A DNA stretch of 64,000 nt from Ardenticatenaceae bacterium (GCA_020634235.1 JACKCB010000002.1:1550001-1614000); one strand, 5' to 3'. Counted from the first letter of the stretch, positions 36,609-45,430 are shown. Notes: generated by a model not told the origin, from the sequence alone. Numbers and translations are program-made.

Positions 36609-37847
36609 ATGAATGAAACAAAAATCGACCCTAATGATTTGATTACAAATCTAACTGTTGAGGAACTTTGTAAGACTGCAGAAGATTATTACGCCAACAT
36701 CAAAGACTTCACCTTCCATATGGCAAAGCCCTTTGGGGGTATTATGGAAACCCCAGACCTGTTGTATAAGATGAGCCTACTGATTTCGGGCTTACGCCTT
36801 GGACAATCGATGACAGTCCTCGACTTTGGTGCTGGCACCTGCTGGTTTTCTCGCTTCCTCAACCAAATGAAATGCGCAACCATAAGTGTAGATCCATCCG
36901 AAACTGCATTAAGAATAGGTGTGGAGTTATTCAAACAATTACCGGTAATTGGCGGGAGTGTTTCCCCGCCTCGATTTCTTCTATTCAATGGTCATCAAAT
37001 TGATCTACCAGATGAATCAGTTGATCGAATTGTCTGTTTCGATGTTTTCCATCATGTACCCAACACTGAAGAAGTCCTACATGAATTATTCAGAGTCCTT
37101 AGACCTGGGGGAGTCATTGGATTTAGCGAACCAGGCAGATTTCATTCCCAATCAAACCAGTCACAATTTGAAATGCGTAACTTCACTGTTCTTGAAAACG
37201 ACATACGCCTGGATGAAATCAAACCAATGGCTGAGGCTATTGGTTTTCGTGATTTACGCATAAAAATGGTTCATCCTATCGAACCTGACCTGGATTATGA
37301 TGACTACATGAAATTGTCTGGACGAAAGCTCCTAAATTTGAAGAATTGGAACATAATAACATCCAGAATACGTGAAGCTTCCACAAACTCCACAGTTTTC
37401 TTCTTCACAAAGGGACCGTTTGTCTACGATAGTCGGAGTCATATTGGTCTCAGTCATCACATTGAGGTGTTAGAACATAGTAATTACGGAAAGGTTAACG
37501 AACCAGTTGATATCAAAATTCGGATTACCAATAACGGTATTAGTAAATGGCTCAATCGAAATGTAAATGATATTGGTGTTGTTAAAGTCGGGGTTCATCT
37601 TTATGACAGTGAGGATTCGCTAATAGACCTTGACTTCGCCAGGAGTACCCTCGAAGAATGTGTCTTACCTGGCCATTCAGTGACAACCAGAATATCGCTC
37701 ATATTCCCTAAATCAGGTTCTTACATTCTCAAGATTGATCTAGTAGCAGAGCGCATAAGCTGGTTTGAACATCTAGGGAGTCAGCCAAAAATCATAAATA
37801 TTAGAATCGAGGATTCCGGTATGGGTTTGCCCGTTAATAACTCTTGA
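36609..37847 (+). CDS. AT-rich SAM methyltransferase with C-terminal beta-sandwich domain, probably acquired
   Basis: A protein of 412 residues. The N-terminal methyltransferase domain (about 60-215) has TVLDFGAGTCWFSRFL, VDPSETAL, VDRIVCFDVFHHV and RPGGVIGFSEPG. The C-terminal part from about residue 285 has beta-strand-like sequence including VNEPVDIKIRITNNGIS and GSYILKIDLVAERISWF. It resembles the Wzt-type carbohydrate-binding domain on polysaccharide-modifying enzymes (inference). Base composition and codon use differ sharply from the rest of the window: A/T third positions dominate and not one CCCGGCCGGG occurs. It sits alone between ftsK and ubiE next to an inverted-repeat element, which fits horizontal transfer. 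Confidence 0.8.
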   Translation: MNETKIDPNDLITNLTVEELCKTAEDYYANIKDFTFHMAKPFGGIMETPDLLYKMSLLISGLRLGQSMTVLDFGAGTCWFSRFLNQMKCATISVDPSETALRIGVELFKQLPVIGGSVSPPRFLLFNGHQIDLPDESVDRIVCFDVFHHVPNTEEVLHELFRVLRPGGVIGFSEPGRFHSQSNQSQFEMRNFTVLENDIRLDEIKPMAEAIGFRDLRIKMVHPIEPDLDYDDYMKLSGRKLLNLKNWNIITSRIREASTNSTVFFFTKGPFVYDSRSHIGLSHHIEVLEHSNYGKVNEPVDIKIRITNNGISKWLNRNVNDIGVVKVGVHLYDSEDSLIDLDFARSTLEECVLPGHSVTTRISLIFPKSGSYILKIDLVAERISWFEHLGSQPKIINIRIEDSGMGLPVNNS

Positions 37848-37853
37848 GGTAAC

Positions 37854-37997
37854 CGTTCACCCCCCTCTGGCAATGTCACGCCATAGGGGCGTCGCCTCGG
37901 CGCTTTGCGCCTGGCGATGCCGAGAGTCTCCCCGCACAGGGCGCGAAACACCCTCGTGCGGGGCAGCGTATAGGTACCTCAGGTAGGGGAGTGAACG
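37854..37997. mobile_element. Small inverted-repeat element (MITE-like), non-coding
   Basis: CGTTCACCCCCCT at 37854-37866 and AGGGGAGTGAACG at 37985-37997 form terminal inverted repeats matching in 12 of 13 positions. TAAC occurs just outside the left end (37850-37853) and one base outside the right end (37999-38002), a possible target duplication. The 144-bp element encodes nothing but has strong internal hairpins, for example CCCCGCAC with GTGCGGGG and AGGG with CCCT inside. It lies immediately 5' of ubiE and 3' of the AT-rich gene. Confidence 0.45.
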
Positions 37998-38010
37998 ATA
38001 ACAAAACCAC

Positions 38011-38718
38011 ATGGCCCACTTAGAAGGACAAGAACGCGCGGAATACGTGCAAGCAATGTTCGGCCGCATCGCCGGCCGCTACGACTTAATGAACCGGCTG
38101 ATGACCTTCGGCCAGGACGTGCGCTGGCGGCGCTACGTCATCGCCCAGGCCCAACTGCCGCCCCACGGCCACATGCTAGACATCGCCACCGGCACCGGCG
38201 ACATTGCCCACGAAGGGCTGCGCCAGGTCCCTGGCCTGCACGCCATAGGCGGCGACTTCACCCTGCAGATGATGCAGGCCGGCAAACGCTACCCAGAGCG
38301 CCAACCCATCATGTGGACCGCCGCCGACACCCTGGCCCTACCCTTCCCCGATAACAGCTTCGACGCCGTGACCTCCGGCTTTCTCATGCGCAACGTCATC
38401 GACGTGCCCCAGGCATTCCGCGAACAACTGCGGGTCACCCGGCCGGGAGGCCACGTCGTCGTCCTGGAATCCAGCCCCCCCAAGCGCAACCTGCTCCAAC
38501 CCTTCATCAAAATCCACCTCAACTACGTCATTCCCACCCTGGGCCGGCTCATCACCGGCGAGGCCGACGCCTACCGCTACCTGCCCAGCACCACCCAGCG
38601 CTTCCAAAACCCCGATGCCCTGGCCGCCACCATGCGCGACCTCGGCTTCGTCAACGTACACTACAAGCTGTTCATGTTCGGCACCATCGCCATCCACGTC
38701 GGCCAGAAACCCTCATGA
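38011..38718 (+). CDS. ubiE: Demethylmenaquinone/ubiquinone methyltransferase
   Basis: C-methyltransferase of 235 residues for the last step of menaquinone synthesis (also called MenG). The UbiE signatures are YDLMNRLMTFGQDVRWRR near the N-terminus, LDIATGTGDIA (motif I), and FDAVTSGFLMRNVIDVPQAFRE in place of the usual FGLRNV. The C-terminus has YRYLPSTTQRFQNPDALAATM followed by GTIAIHVG. No ribosome binding site is clear, and the inverted-repeat element ends 13 nt before the ATG, so its expression may have been altered by the insertion. Confidence 0.92.
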   Translation: MAHLEGQERAEYVQAMFGRIAGRYDLMNRLMTFGQDVRWRRYVIAQAQLPPHGHMLDIATGTGDIAHEGLRQVPGLHAIGGDFTLQMMQAGKRYPERQPIMWTAADTLALPFPDNSFDAVTSGFLMRNVIDVPQAFREQLRVTRPGGHVVVLESSPPKRNLLQPFIKIHLNYVIPTLGRLITGEADAYRYLPSTTQRFQNPDALAATMRDLGFVNVHYKLFMFGTIAIHVGQKPS

Positions 38719-38855
38719 ACCATCGCCTGCTTCTCTTGTTTTGTCTGCTCTGGTTGGCCGCCTGCACCCCGGCCGGGGCAAACAACCCCAGCCCCCTACC
38801 CACCCTCACCCGCGAACCAACCACCACCGCCACCATCAACCGCCGCCTGCCCTAA
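38715..38855 (+). CDS. Mini-lipoprotein of 46 residues
   Basis: The ATG overlaps the ubiE stop (ATGA). The protein has a complete lipoprotein signal, MNHRLLLLFCLLWLAAC, with the lipobox Cys near residue 17. A short Pro/Thr-rich tail follows and ends NRRLP. Nothing more is encoded, so it is either a tiny lipoprotein or the stump of a longer one. Confidence 0.5.
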   Translation: MNHRLLLLFCLLWLAACTPAGANNPSPLPTLTREPTTTATINRRLP

Positions 38856-38881
38856 AACAGCCAGGCACAATTGGAACAGCC

Positions 38882-39349
38882 ATGAGCGCACACATCTTCC
38901 AGATCAACATCTCCCAGGGCGGCGTGCCCAAACAAGCCATCCCGGCCGGGGAGGTCACCCCCCTCGGCCTCATAGGCGACCACCAACGCAACCGCCAACT
39001 GCACGGCGGCCCAGAGCGCGCGCTCTGCCTCTACTCACTGGCCCACATTCTCGCCCTGCAAGCCGCCGGCCACCCCATCTATCCCGGCGCCATCGGCGAA
39101 AACATCACCATTGCCGGGCTAAACTGGTCACAACTACAGCCCGGCACCCGCCTGCGGCTCGGCCCAGAAGTCACCGTCGAGGTCACCAGCTACGCCGCCC
39201 CCTGTCACAACATCACCGCCGCCTTCCGCGAAGGCGACATCAACCTCGTTTCCCCCAAGAAACACCCCGGCCGGGCCCGCGTTTACGTCCGCATCCTCAC
39301 CCCCGGTCACCTACAACCCGGACATCAAGTCGCCATCTTGCCCCCCTGA
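38882..39349 (+). CDS. MOSC domain protein
   Basis: A protein of 155 residues, a single MOSC domain as in molybdenum-cofactor sulfurase C-termini and YiiM-type proteins. The motifs are GLIGDHQRNRQLHGGPERALCLYS, PGAIGENITIAGL and a conserved cysteine in YAAPCHNITAAF. It probably handles sulfur attached to molybdenum cofactor or a related sulfur-transfer step. It is the third gene of the ubiE group. Confidence 0.85.
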   Translation: MSAHIFQINISQGGVPKQAIPAGEVTPLGLIGDHQRNRQLHGGPERALCLYSLAHILALQAAGHPIYPGAIGENITIAGLNWSQLQPGTRLRLGPEVTVEVTSYAAPCHNITAAFREGDINLVSPKKHPGRARVYVRILTPGHLQPGHQVAILPP

Positions 39350-39435
39350 TCGTAGAATATGGTAGTCGGCCGCCACCAATCCGCCGTCGCGGCCCCCAAT
39401 TTCGGAGGTTGCCACGACCCATTCCTAACACATCA

Positions 39436-42400
39436 ATGGCCCAACTAACCATCCACCTTCTAGGCGCACCACAAATCATCACCCCGGCCGGGGAAGCCCT
39501 ACAGTTGCCCCGCCGCCAACCCCTGGCCCTGCTCGCCCTCCTGGCCCTCCACCCCGACGGCCTCTCCCGCGACCAGCTCAGCCTCTACCTCTGGCCCGAC
39601 GCCCCCCAAGACATCGTCCGCCAACGGCTGCGCCGCACCCTCTCCCAACTCCGCCAGGCCCTCGGCCCCCACAAATCCCTCATCCAGAGCAGCGGTAACC
39701 ACCTGGCCCTGGCCCCGGCCGGGTACCAGATCGACGCCCACCAATTCAGCCACCTGGCCACCCAGGCCAGCCAGACCAGCGGCCCCGCCGCCATCCAGGC
39801 CTGCGAACAAGCCCTAAACCACTACGCCGGCCCCCTGCTCGACGGCTTTTACCTGGAAGACAGCCTCGAATTCGAACAGTGGCTGACCATCGAGCGCACC
39901 CACCTGGAACAGCGCTACCGCCACCTCCTGCAAATCCTCATCGAGCAGCTCATTCTGGCCAACGCCTACGAACGCGCCATCGTCATTGCCGAACGACTGC
40001 TGGCCCTCGACTCCCTGGCCGAAGAAGTCCACGCCCAGCTCATGCGCCTCTACGCCGTCACCAACCGGCGCGAAGCCGCCCTACGCCAATACCAGCGCTG
40101 CGCCCAACTGCTGGCCGACGAACTCGGCATCACCCCCCTGCCCGAAACCACCGCCCTCCACCAGACCCTGCTGCGCGGCGAAAACGTGCCCGTCATGGCC
40201 ACCGCCGCGCCAACCGCCACCCTGCCCCCCACCAACCTGCCCGCCCAGCTCAACCGGCTCATCGGCCGCGAAACAGAAGTCGCCCTGGTCGGCGACCTGC
40301 TGCGCCAGCCCGACATCCGCCTCATAACCCTCACCGGCCCCGGCGGCACCGGCAAAACCCGCCTGGCCCTGCAAGTCGCCGCCGAAATGCAGCCCCACTT
40401 CGCCGACGGCGTCTACTTCGTCGATCTCTCGCCGCTGGCCGACCCCAACCTGGTAGCCACCACCCTGGCCGGCGTTCTAAAAATCGACGAGGCCGCCGGC
40501 GAACCACTGCCCGAACAGCTAATCGACGCCCTGCACCCCCGCCAACTGCTGCTGGTCCTGGACAACTTCGAACAGTTGCTCCCGGCCGGGAAGCTCATCG
40601 CCCAACTCCTACAAGCCTGCCCCCAGCTAAAAGTACTGGCCACCAGCCGCGCCGTCCTACAAATCTACGGCGAACGCGAATACCCCGTCCCCCCCCTGGC
40701 CCTGCCCGACCCCGGCCGGGGAGCCGATCCCACCATCACCCAGCCCCCCACCGACCTCGTCGCCGCCATCGCCCAATTCCCGGCCGTCACCCTCTTCGCC
40801 GAACGCGCCCAGGCCGTCCGCCCCGACTTCCTGCTCACCCCCCAAAACATCCTCTACGTCACCGAAATCTGCCGCCGCCTCGACGGCCTGCCCCTGGCCA
40901 TCGAACTGGCCGCCGCCCGCAGCAACCTGCTCACCCCCCAGGCCATGCTCGCCCGTTTCACCACCCATTCCGGCAGCCGCGCCCTCACCCTCCTCAAAAG
41001 CCGTCACCAGGACCGCCCCCCCCGCCAGCAAACCCTCTGGGACGCCATCGAATGGAGCTACAACCTGCTCAACGAGCCGGAACAACGCCTCTTCGCCCGG
41101 CTGGGCGTCTTCGTCGATGGCTGCACCCTGGCCGCCGCCGAACAGGTAGCCGGCCACCCGGCCGGGGACGACCTCCTCGACAGCCTCACCGCCCTGGTCA
41201 ACCACAGCATGATCCGCCAGCAAGCCGACAGCCAAACCGGCCAACCCCGCTTCCAAATGCTGGTCACCATCCGCGAATACGCCCTGAGCCAGCTCGACGT
41301 CCACGGCGAACTACCCACCCGGCAAGCCGCCCACGCCGCCTGCTACCTCACCCTGGCCGAAGAAGCCCGCCCCCACCTGCGCGGCCCCCAGCAAGTAAGC
41401 TGGCTCAACCAGCTAGACCAGGAACACGACAACCTGCGCGCCGCCCTCCACTGGGCCATCGACAACCGCCACCCAGAAACCGCCCTGCGCCTCGGCCAGG
41501 CCCTGTGGCTCTTCTGGGTCTTCCGCGGCCACCAAACCGAAGGGCGTCATTGGCTGCAGCAAATCCTCAGCCTACCCACCCCCGCCGCCAATCCGGCCCA
41601 GGACAGCAGGCGCGCCGCCGTATACCACGGCGCAGGCATCATGGCCCACCAACAGCGCGATTACCACCACGCCCAACAAATGCTGACCCAGGCCCTCGCC
41701 CTCTACCGCAGCCTCGATGACCGGCCGGGAATGGCCGGCATCACCAACCTCCTGGGCACCGTCAACTACGAGCAAGGCGCACTAGACCTGGCCCAGGAGC
41801 AGTACGAAGCCGCCCTCAGCCAGTTCCGCGCCCTCAACGAAACCCGCATGATCGCCGTCTGCCTGAACAACCTCGGCCGCGTAGCCCACGTCCGCGACGA
41901 ACTGGCCCAGGCCAACCACTACTTCGCCGAAAGCCTCGCCCTACTGCGGCAAATAGAAGACACCAGCAGCATCGCCGTCCCCCTCAACAACCTGGCCGTC
42001 GTCTCCCACGACATAGGCGACTCCCAGCAAGCCCTCCAACTCCTAACCGAAAGCCTCGCCCTGCGGCGCAAAGTCGGCGACCGGCGCGGCATCAGCAACG
42101 GCCTCGTCAACCTGGGCAACGTCCACTTCGACCTGCAAAACATGCGTGCGGCCAACGACTGCTACCGCGAAGGGCTGGAACTGGCCCAGCAGGTAGGCGA
42201 CAAAGCCGCCATCGCCTGCTGCCTGGAAGGGCTGGCCGGCATTGCCGGGCACGCCGGCCGGGCGCGCCTAGCCGCCCAACTTTGCGGCAGCGCCGAACAT
42301 ACCCGCGAAAAAATCGGCAGCGCCATCCTCTACCCCGCCGATCGGCGGCGCTACCAGGCCATTACCACCACCATCCAGGCCCAGCTAACCACCCCGGCCT

Positions 42401-42534
42401 GGCACGAAAACCGGGCCAGAGGACAGGCCCTACCCCTGGAACAAATCGTGGCCCTGGCCCTGGCCTGGCACTACAGCGCCCCCAACACGCCCGCAACCAG
42501 CCCGACCGCCCCCTCCCCCCCTCCTGCTAAATGA
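39436..42534 (+). CDS. AfsR/SARP-like regulator: BTAD, NTPase and TPR domains
   Basis: A large cytoplasmic signalling regulator of 1032 residues. The N-terminal winged-helix DNA-binding domain (about 1-95) has LPRRQPLALLALLALHPDGLSRDQL. A bacterial transcriptional activation domain follows (about 100-240, YAVTNRREAALRQYQRCAQLL). An NB-ARC-type STAND ATPase then has Walker A TGPGGTGKTRLAL and LLVLDNFEQL, plus GLPLAIELAAAR. Tetratricopeptide repeats fill roughly residues 680-960 (for example LNNLAVVSHDIGDSQQAL). The start is uncertain: a TTG at 39409 would add nine residues, and no ribosome binding site fits either well. Its targets are unknown; it lies upstream of the pterin-type cluster. Confidence 0.88.
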   Translation: MAQLTIHLLGAPQIITPAGEALQLPRRQPLALLALLALHPDGLSRDQLSLYLWPDAPQDIVRQRLRRTLSQLRQALGPHKSLIQSSGNHLALAPAGYQIDAHQFSHLATQASQTSGPAAIQACEQALNHYAGPLLDGFYLEDSLEFEQWLTIERTHLEQRYRHLLQILIEQLILANAYERAIVIAERLLALDSLAEEVHAQLMRLYAVTNRREAALRQYQRCAQLLADELGITPLPETTALHQTLLRGENVPVMATAAPTATLPPTNLPAQLNRLIGRETEVALVGDLLRQPDIRLITLTGPGGTGKTRLALQVAAEMQPHFADGVYFVDLSPLADPNLVATTLAGVLKIDEAAGEPLPEQLIDALHPRQLLLVLDNFEQLLPAGKLIAQLLQACPQLKVLATSRAVLQIYGEREYPVPPLALPDPGRGADPTITQPPTDLVAAIAQFPAVTLFAERAQAVRPDFLLTPQNILYVTEICRRLDGLPLAIELAAARSNLLTPQAMLARFTTHSGSRALTLLKSRHQDRPPRQQTLWDAIEWSYNLLNEPEQRLFARLGVFVDGCTLAAAEQVAGHPAGDDLLDSLTALVNHSMIRQQADSQTGQPRFQMLVTIREYALSQLDVHGELPTRQAAHAACYLTLAEEARPHLRGPQQVSWLNQLDQEHDNLRAALHWAIDNRHPETALRLGQALWLFWVFRGHQTEGRHWLQQILSLPTPAANPAQDSRRAAVYHGAGIMAHQQRDYHHAQQMLTQALALYRSLDDRPGMAGITNLLGTVNYEQGALDLAQEQYEAALSQFRALNETRMIAVCLNNLGRVAHVRDELAQANHYFAESLALLRQIEDTSSIAVPLNNLAVVSHDIGDSQQALQLLTESLALRRKVGDRRGISNGLVNLGNVHFDLQNMRAANDCYREGLELAQQVGDKAAIACCLEGLAGIAGHAGRARLAAQLCGSAEHTREKIGSAILYPADRRRYQAITTTIQAQLTTPAWHENRARGQALPLEQIVALALAWHYSAPNTPATSPTAPSPPPAK

Positions 42535-42609
42535 TCATCGGCGCTCCGTAACTTCTGCCACCAGCTTCACCTCTAACACAAGCCTCAAGTCCACCAACAC
42601 ATCCGGATG

Positions 42610-42615
42610 TATAAT
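42610..42615 (+). promoter_or_regulatory. -10 element of the RibA-RibD fusion gene (leaderless)
   Basis: A perfect TATAAT at 42610-42615 ends 6 nt before the ATG at 42622. This spacing decides the start: the ATG at 42607 lies upstream of the -10. No strong -35 is seen. Confidence 0.5.
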
Positions 42616-42621
42616 GAACGC

Positions 42622-43920
42622 ATGAACAGTGACACAACCGTAAACTTGCAGCAAATGGCCTGCGCCCGCATCCCCACCCGTTATGGCGAGTTCCAGCTTT
42701 GCCTCTATCGCAGCGATTGGGACGCCAAAGACCACCTGGCCCTGACCCTGGGCGACGTGACCGCACCAGGAGAAGTCTTGGTGCGCGTCCATTCAGAATG
42801 CTTCACCGGCGACGTCCTCGGCTCGCGCCGCTGCGACTGCGGCGAGCAGCTAGAACAGGCGCTGCAGCGCATCGCCGCCACCGGCCGGGGCGTGCTCATC
42901 TACCTGCGGCAAGAGGGGCGCGGCATCGGCCTGCTAGACAAGCTGCGAGCCTACAACCTGCAAGACGCCGGCTACGACACCGTAGACGCCAACCTGATGC
43001 TGGGCCACCAACCCGACAGCCGCGACTACACCGTGGCCGCCCACATCCTGCGCTTCCTACAGGTGCCCCAGGTACGCCTGCTCACCAACAACCCCGCCAA
43101 ACTAGAAGGGCTGCGCCAGCTAGGCATCGACGTGGTAGCCCGCGACCCCCTGCAAGTGCCCCCCAACGCCGAAAACGCCGGCTATCTGGCCGCCAAAGCC
43201 CGCCGCATGCGCCACCTGCTGACCCTGGCAGACGACTTACCCGCCGCCCCCGGCCGGGTCGCCCCCCAACCCGCCCACCCCTACGTCACCCTCAGCTACG
43301 CCCAAAGCCTGGACGGGGCCATCAGCCTGCGCCGTGGCCAGCCAACCGCCCTCAGCGGCCCGCAGGCCCTGGCCATGACCCACCAACTGCGCGCCGAGCA
43401 CGACGCCATCCTGGTAGGCATTGGCACCGTCCTGGCCGACGACCCCCGCCTCACCGTGCGCCTGGTCAGCGGGCCAGACCCCCAGCCGGTGGTAGTAGAC
43501 AGCCAACTGCGCCTGCCACCCACCGCCCGCCTGCTGCAAAACCCCCGCCCCCCCTGGATTGCCACCACTGCCGCCGCCGACCCCGGCCGGGAAGCCACCC
43601 TAACCGCCGCCGGCGCGCGCATACTGCGCCTGCCAGGCACAGCCGGCCAGGTAAATCTACCCGCCCTGCTGCACCGCCTGCACGAACTGGGCATCAGCCG
43701 CCTCATGGTCGAAGGCGGGGCAACCATCATCAACAACTTCCTGGCCGCCCGGCTGGTGGACCACCTGGTAGTGACGGTCACGCCGGCGCTGCTGGGCGGC
43801 CTGCCCGCCGTGCACAACCTCGGCCCGGCCGGGACAGCCCTACCCCGCCTCCACCAGCCCCACTACCAGCAGCTAGGCCGCGACCTGATCGTCTCCGGAG
43901 ACGTGGTGTGGGAAGCATAG
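42622..43920 (+). CDS. GTP cyclohydrolase II fused to a RibD-type reductase domain
   Basis: Fusion of 432 residues. The N-terminal half (about 5-200) is RibA, with HSECFTGDVLGSRRCDCGEQ (zinc cysteines), LRQEGRGIGLLDKL and LTNNPAKLEGL. It opens GTP to a diaminopyrimidine ribosyl phosphate. The C-terminal half from about residue 215 is a RibD_C/DHFR-like reductase with YVTLSYAQSLDGAIS, GTVLADDPRLTVR, VVVDSQLRLPPTARLL and LMVEGGATIINNFL. The RibB and RibD deaminase domains are absent, so this is not a normal riboflavin enzyme set. It overlaps the next gene by 13 nt. Together with the following PTPS-like, glycosyltransferase and methyltransferase genes it suggests a dedicated pathway for a modified pyrimidine or pterin (inference). 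Confidence 0.9.
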   Translation: MNSDTTVNLQQMACARIPTRYGEFQLCLYRSDWDAKDHLALTLGDVTAPGEVLVRVHSECFTGDVLGSRRCDCGEQLEQALQRIAATGRGVLIYLRQEGRGIGLLDKLRAYNLQDAGYDTVDANLMLGHQPDSRDYTVAAHILRFLQVPQVRLLTNNPAKLEGLRQLGIDVVARDPLQVPPNAENAGYLAAKARRMRHLLTLADDLPAAPGRVAPQPAHPYVTLSYAQSLDGAISLRRGQPTALSGPQALAMTHQLRAEHDAILVGIGTVLADDPRLTVRLVSGPDPQPVVVDSQLRLPPTARLLQNPRPPWIATTAAADPGREATLTAAGARILRLPGTAGQVNLPALLHRLHELGISRLMVEGGATIINNFLAARLVDHLVVTVTPALLGGLPAVHNLGPAGTALPRLHQPHYQQLGRDLIVSGDVVWEA

Positions 43921-44930
43921 CCCAGCGCCAGGCACTCTACTTCACCGCCCCCGGCCGGGTAGAAGTACGCAGCGAACCCCGGCCCCACCCGGCCGGGGAC
44001 GAACTCCTGGTGCAAACGCTCTACTCGGCCATCAGCCCCGGCACCGAACGGCTCATCTACCGCGGCGAGTTCCCGGCCGGGCTGCCCGCCGACGAGACCA
44101 TCGCCGCCCTAAGCGGCGACCTGGCCTACCCCCTGAAATACGGCTACGCCGCCGTGGGCCAGGTGATAGCCGCGGGCCGCCTGGTGGACCCAGCCTGGCT
44201 GGGCCGGCTGGTCTTCGCCTTCAACCCGCACGAATCCCACTTTGTCGCCCGCCCAGACACAGTGCAGCCCCTCCCGGCCGGGGCCGACCCACCAACCGCC
44301 GCCATGCTGCCCAACATGGAGACCGCCGTAAGCCTGGCGATGGACGGCCAGCCCGTTATCGGCGAACGAGTGGCCGTGGTGGGGCAAGGGGTGGTGGGCT
44401 TGCTGCTCACCAGCCTGCTGGCCCAAATGCCCCTGGCCGATCTGGTGAGCTTCGACATTTACCCGCGCCGCCGGGCGCTGGCCCTGGCCAGTGGGGCCGC
44501 CGCCTGCTGGCCGCCAGACGAAGCAGTCACGGCGCTGTGGGACCGCTGGCCCACGGGGGCCGACCTGGTCTACGAGGTATCGGGCAGCCCGGCCGGGTTG
44601 GACCTGGCCATCCAACTGGCCGGTTTTGCCGGCCGGGTGATCATCGGCTCCTGGTATGGCCGCAAACGGGCCAACCTCGATTTGGGCGGCACGTTCCATC
44701 GCCGCCACCAGCAGTTGATCAGCAGCCAGGTCAGCCAGTTGGCCCCGCGCTGGCGCGGCCGCTGGACCCACGCCCGCCGCCTGGAACTGGCCTGGACGAT
44801 GCTGGCCCGCACCCGGCCGGGGGCGCTCATCACCCACCGCCTGCCCCTGGCCCAGGCCGCCACCGCCTACCACCTGCTAGACGAAGCGCCAGACGAGGCG
44901 CTGCAGATTGTGTTGCAGTACGAAACTTAA
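43908..44930 (+). CDS. MDR dehydrogenase without obvious zinc motifs (BchC-like)
   Basis: Medium-chain dehydrogenase fold of 340 residues. The GTG start at 43908 has GGAG 7 nt upstream and overlaps the RibA-RibD gene, so the two are translationally coupled. SAISPGTERLIYRGEFP is the N-terminal signature of a group that includes BchC and sugar-related dehydrogenases. The nucleotide site is VAVVGQGVVGLLLTSLL. FAFNPHESHFV and MLPNMETAVSLAMDG correspond to the catalytic domain. The usual GHE and structural cysteines are missing. It probably oxidises or reduces a ring or side-chain alcohol in the pathway of the cluster. Confidence 0.78.
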   Translation: MGSIAQRQALYFTAPGRVEVRSEPRPHPAGDELLVQTLYSAISPGTERLIYRGEFPAGLPADETIAALSGDLAYPLKYGYAAVGQVIAAGRLVDPAWLGRLVFAFNPHESHFVARPDTVQPLPAGADPPTAAMLPNMETAVSLAMDGQPVIGERVAVVGQGVVGLLLTSLLAQMPLADLVSFDIYPRRRALALASGAAACWPPDEAVTALWDRWPTGADLVYEVSGSPAGLDLAIQLAGFAGRVIIGSWYGRKRANLDLGGTFHRRHQQLISSQVSQLAPRWRGRWTHARRLELAWTMLARTRPGALITHRLPLAQAATAYHLLDEAPDEALQIVLQYET

Positions 44931-44959
44931 GACGAGCGTAACTGTACAGGTATGGCCGG

Positions 44960-44994
44960 AGCCTGTCGAAGGCGGAACCGGGCTTCGACAAGCT
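44960..44994. repeat. REP-like palindromic element
   Basis: TGTCGAAG at 44964-44971 pairs with CTTCGACA at 44983-44990, flanked by AGC and GCT. The motif GCTTCGACAAGCTCAGCC is a common intergenic repeat style in GC-rich bacteria. It lies between the dehydrogenase and PTPS-like genes in a 110-bp spacer. Confidence 0.5.
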
Positions 44995-45040
44995 CAGCCC
45001 TCAAGGACCTGTATGGTCACCAACAAGATTGGGAGAACGC

Positions 45041-45430
45041 ATGTACACCGTCGCCGTAAAACGAGACTTCGTGGCCCAACATTACCTCATCGGTGGGGAC
45101 TGGGGGGCCGAAAATGAGAAACATTCCCACCACTACGTGCTGGAATTGCAGCTAGAAGGGGCAGAACTGGACCGGCATGGCTACCTGGTAGACATCGTGG
45201 ACATCGAGGCCAGCCTGGAAGCGCTGGTGGCCCATTACCGCGACCGCACACTGAACGATCTGCCCGAATTCAGCGGCTTAAACCCCAGCATCGAACATTT
45301 CGCCCGCCTCGTCTGCCTGGCCCTGGCCGCCCACCTCAGCGCGCCCAACCTGGCCGCCCTGACGGTGAAGATTTGGGAGAATGACATCGCCTGGGCCAGC
45401 TACCGGCACGCGCTGGGGCGCAGGGCATGA
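45041..45430 (+). CDS. 6-pyruvoyl-tetrahydropterin synthase (PTPS/QueD) family protein, Glu variant
   Basis: A protein of 129 residues with a T-fold. The zinc histidines are present: one in VAQHYLIGG and a pair in EKHSHHY. The normal motif CxxxHGH reads ENEKHSH, so the catalytic Cys is replaced by Glu. Glu at this site is the hallmark of PTPS-III, which makes 6-hydroxymethyl-dihydropterin, rather than of QueD. The C-terminal NPSIEHFARLV and VKIWEN fit the family. The start at 45041 has GGGAGA 5-10 nt before it. It is the third gene of the cluster. Confidence 0.82.
   Translation: MYTVAVKRDFVAQHYLIGGDWGAENEKHSHHYVLELQLEGAELDRHGYLVDIVDIEASLEALVAHYRDRTLNDLPEFSGLNPSIEHFARLVCLALAAHLSAPNLAALTVKIWENDIAWASYRHALGRRA

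Noticed and set aside
39879..41720. 613-residue open frame inside the AfsR-like gene
   Set aside because: Arg/Pro/Gly-rich translation typical of an off-frame reading of GC-rich DNA; the overlapping frame has clear domain motifs.
42699..43907. Upstream part of the long frame that contains the MDR dehydrogenase
   Set aside because: This part overlaps RibA-RibD and reads as low-complexity Arg/Pro. The real gene starts at the GTG at 43908 with a ribosome binding site.
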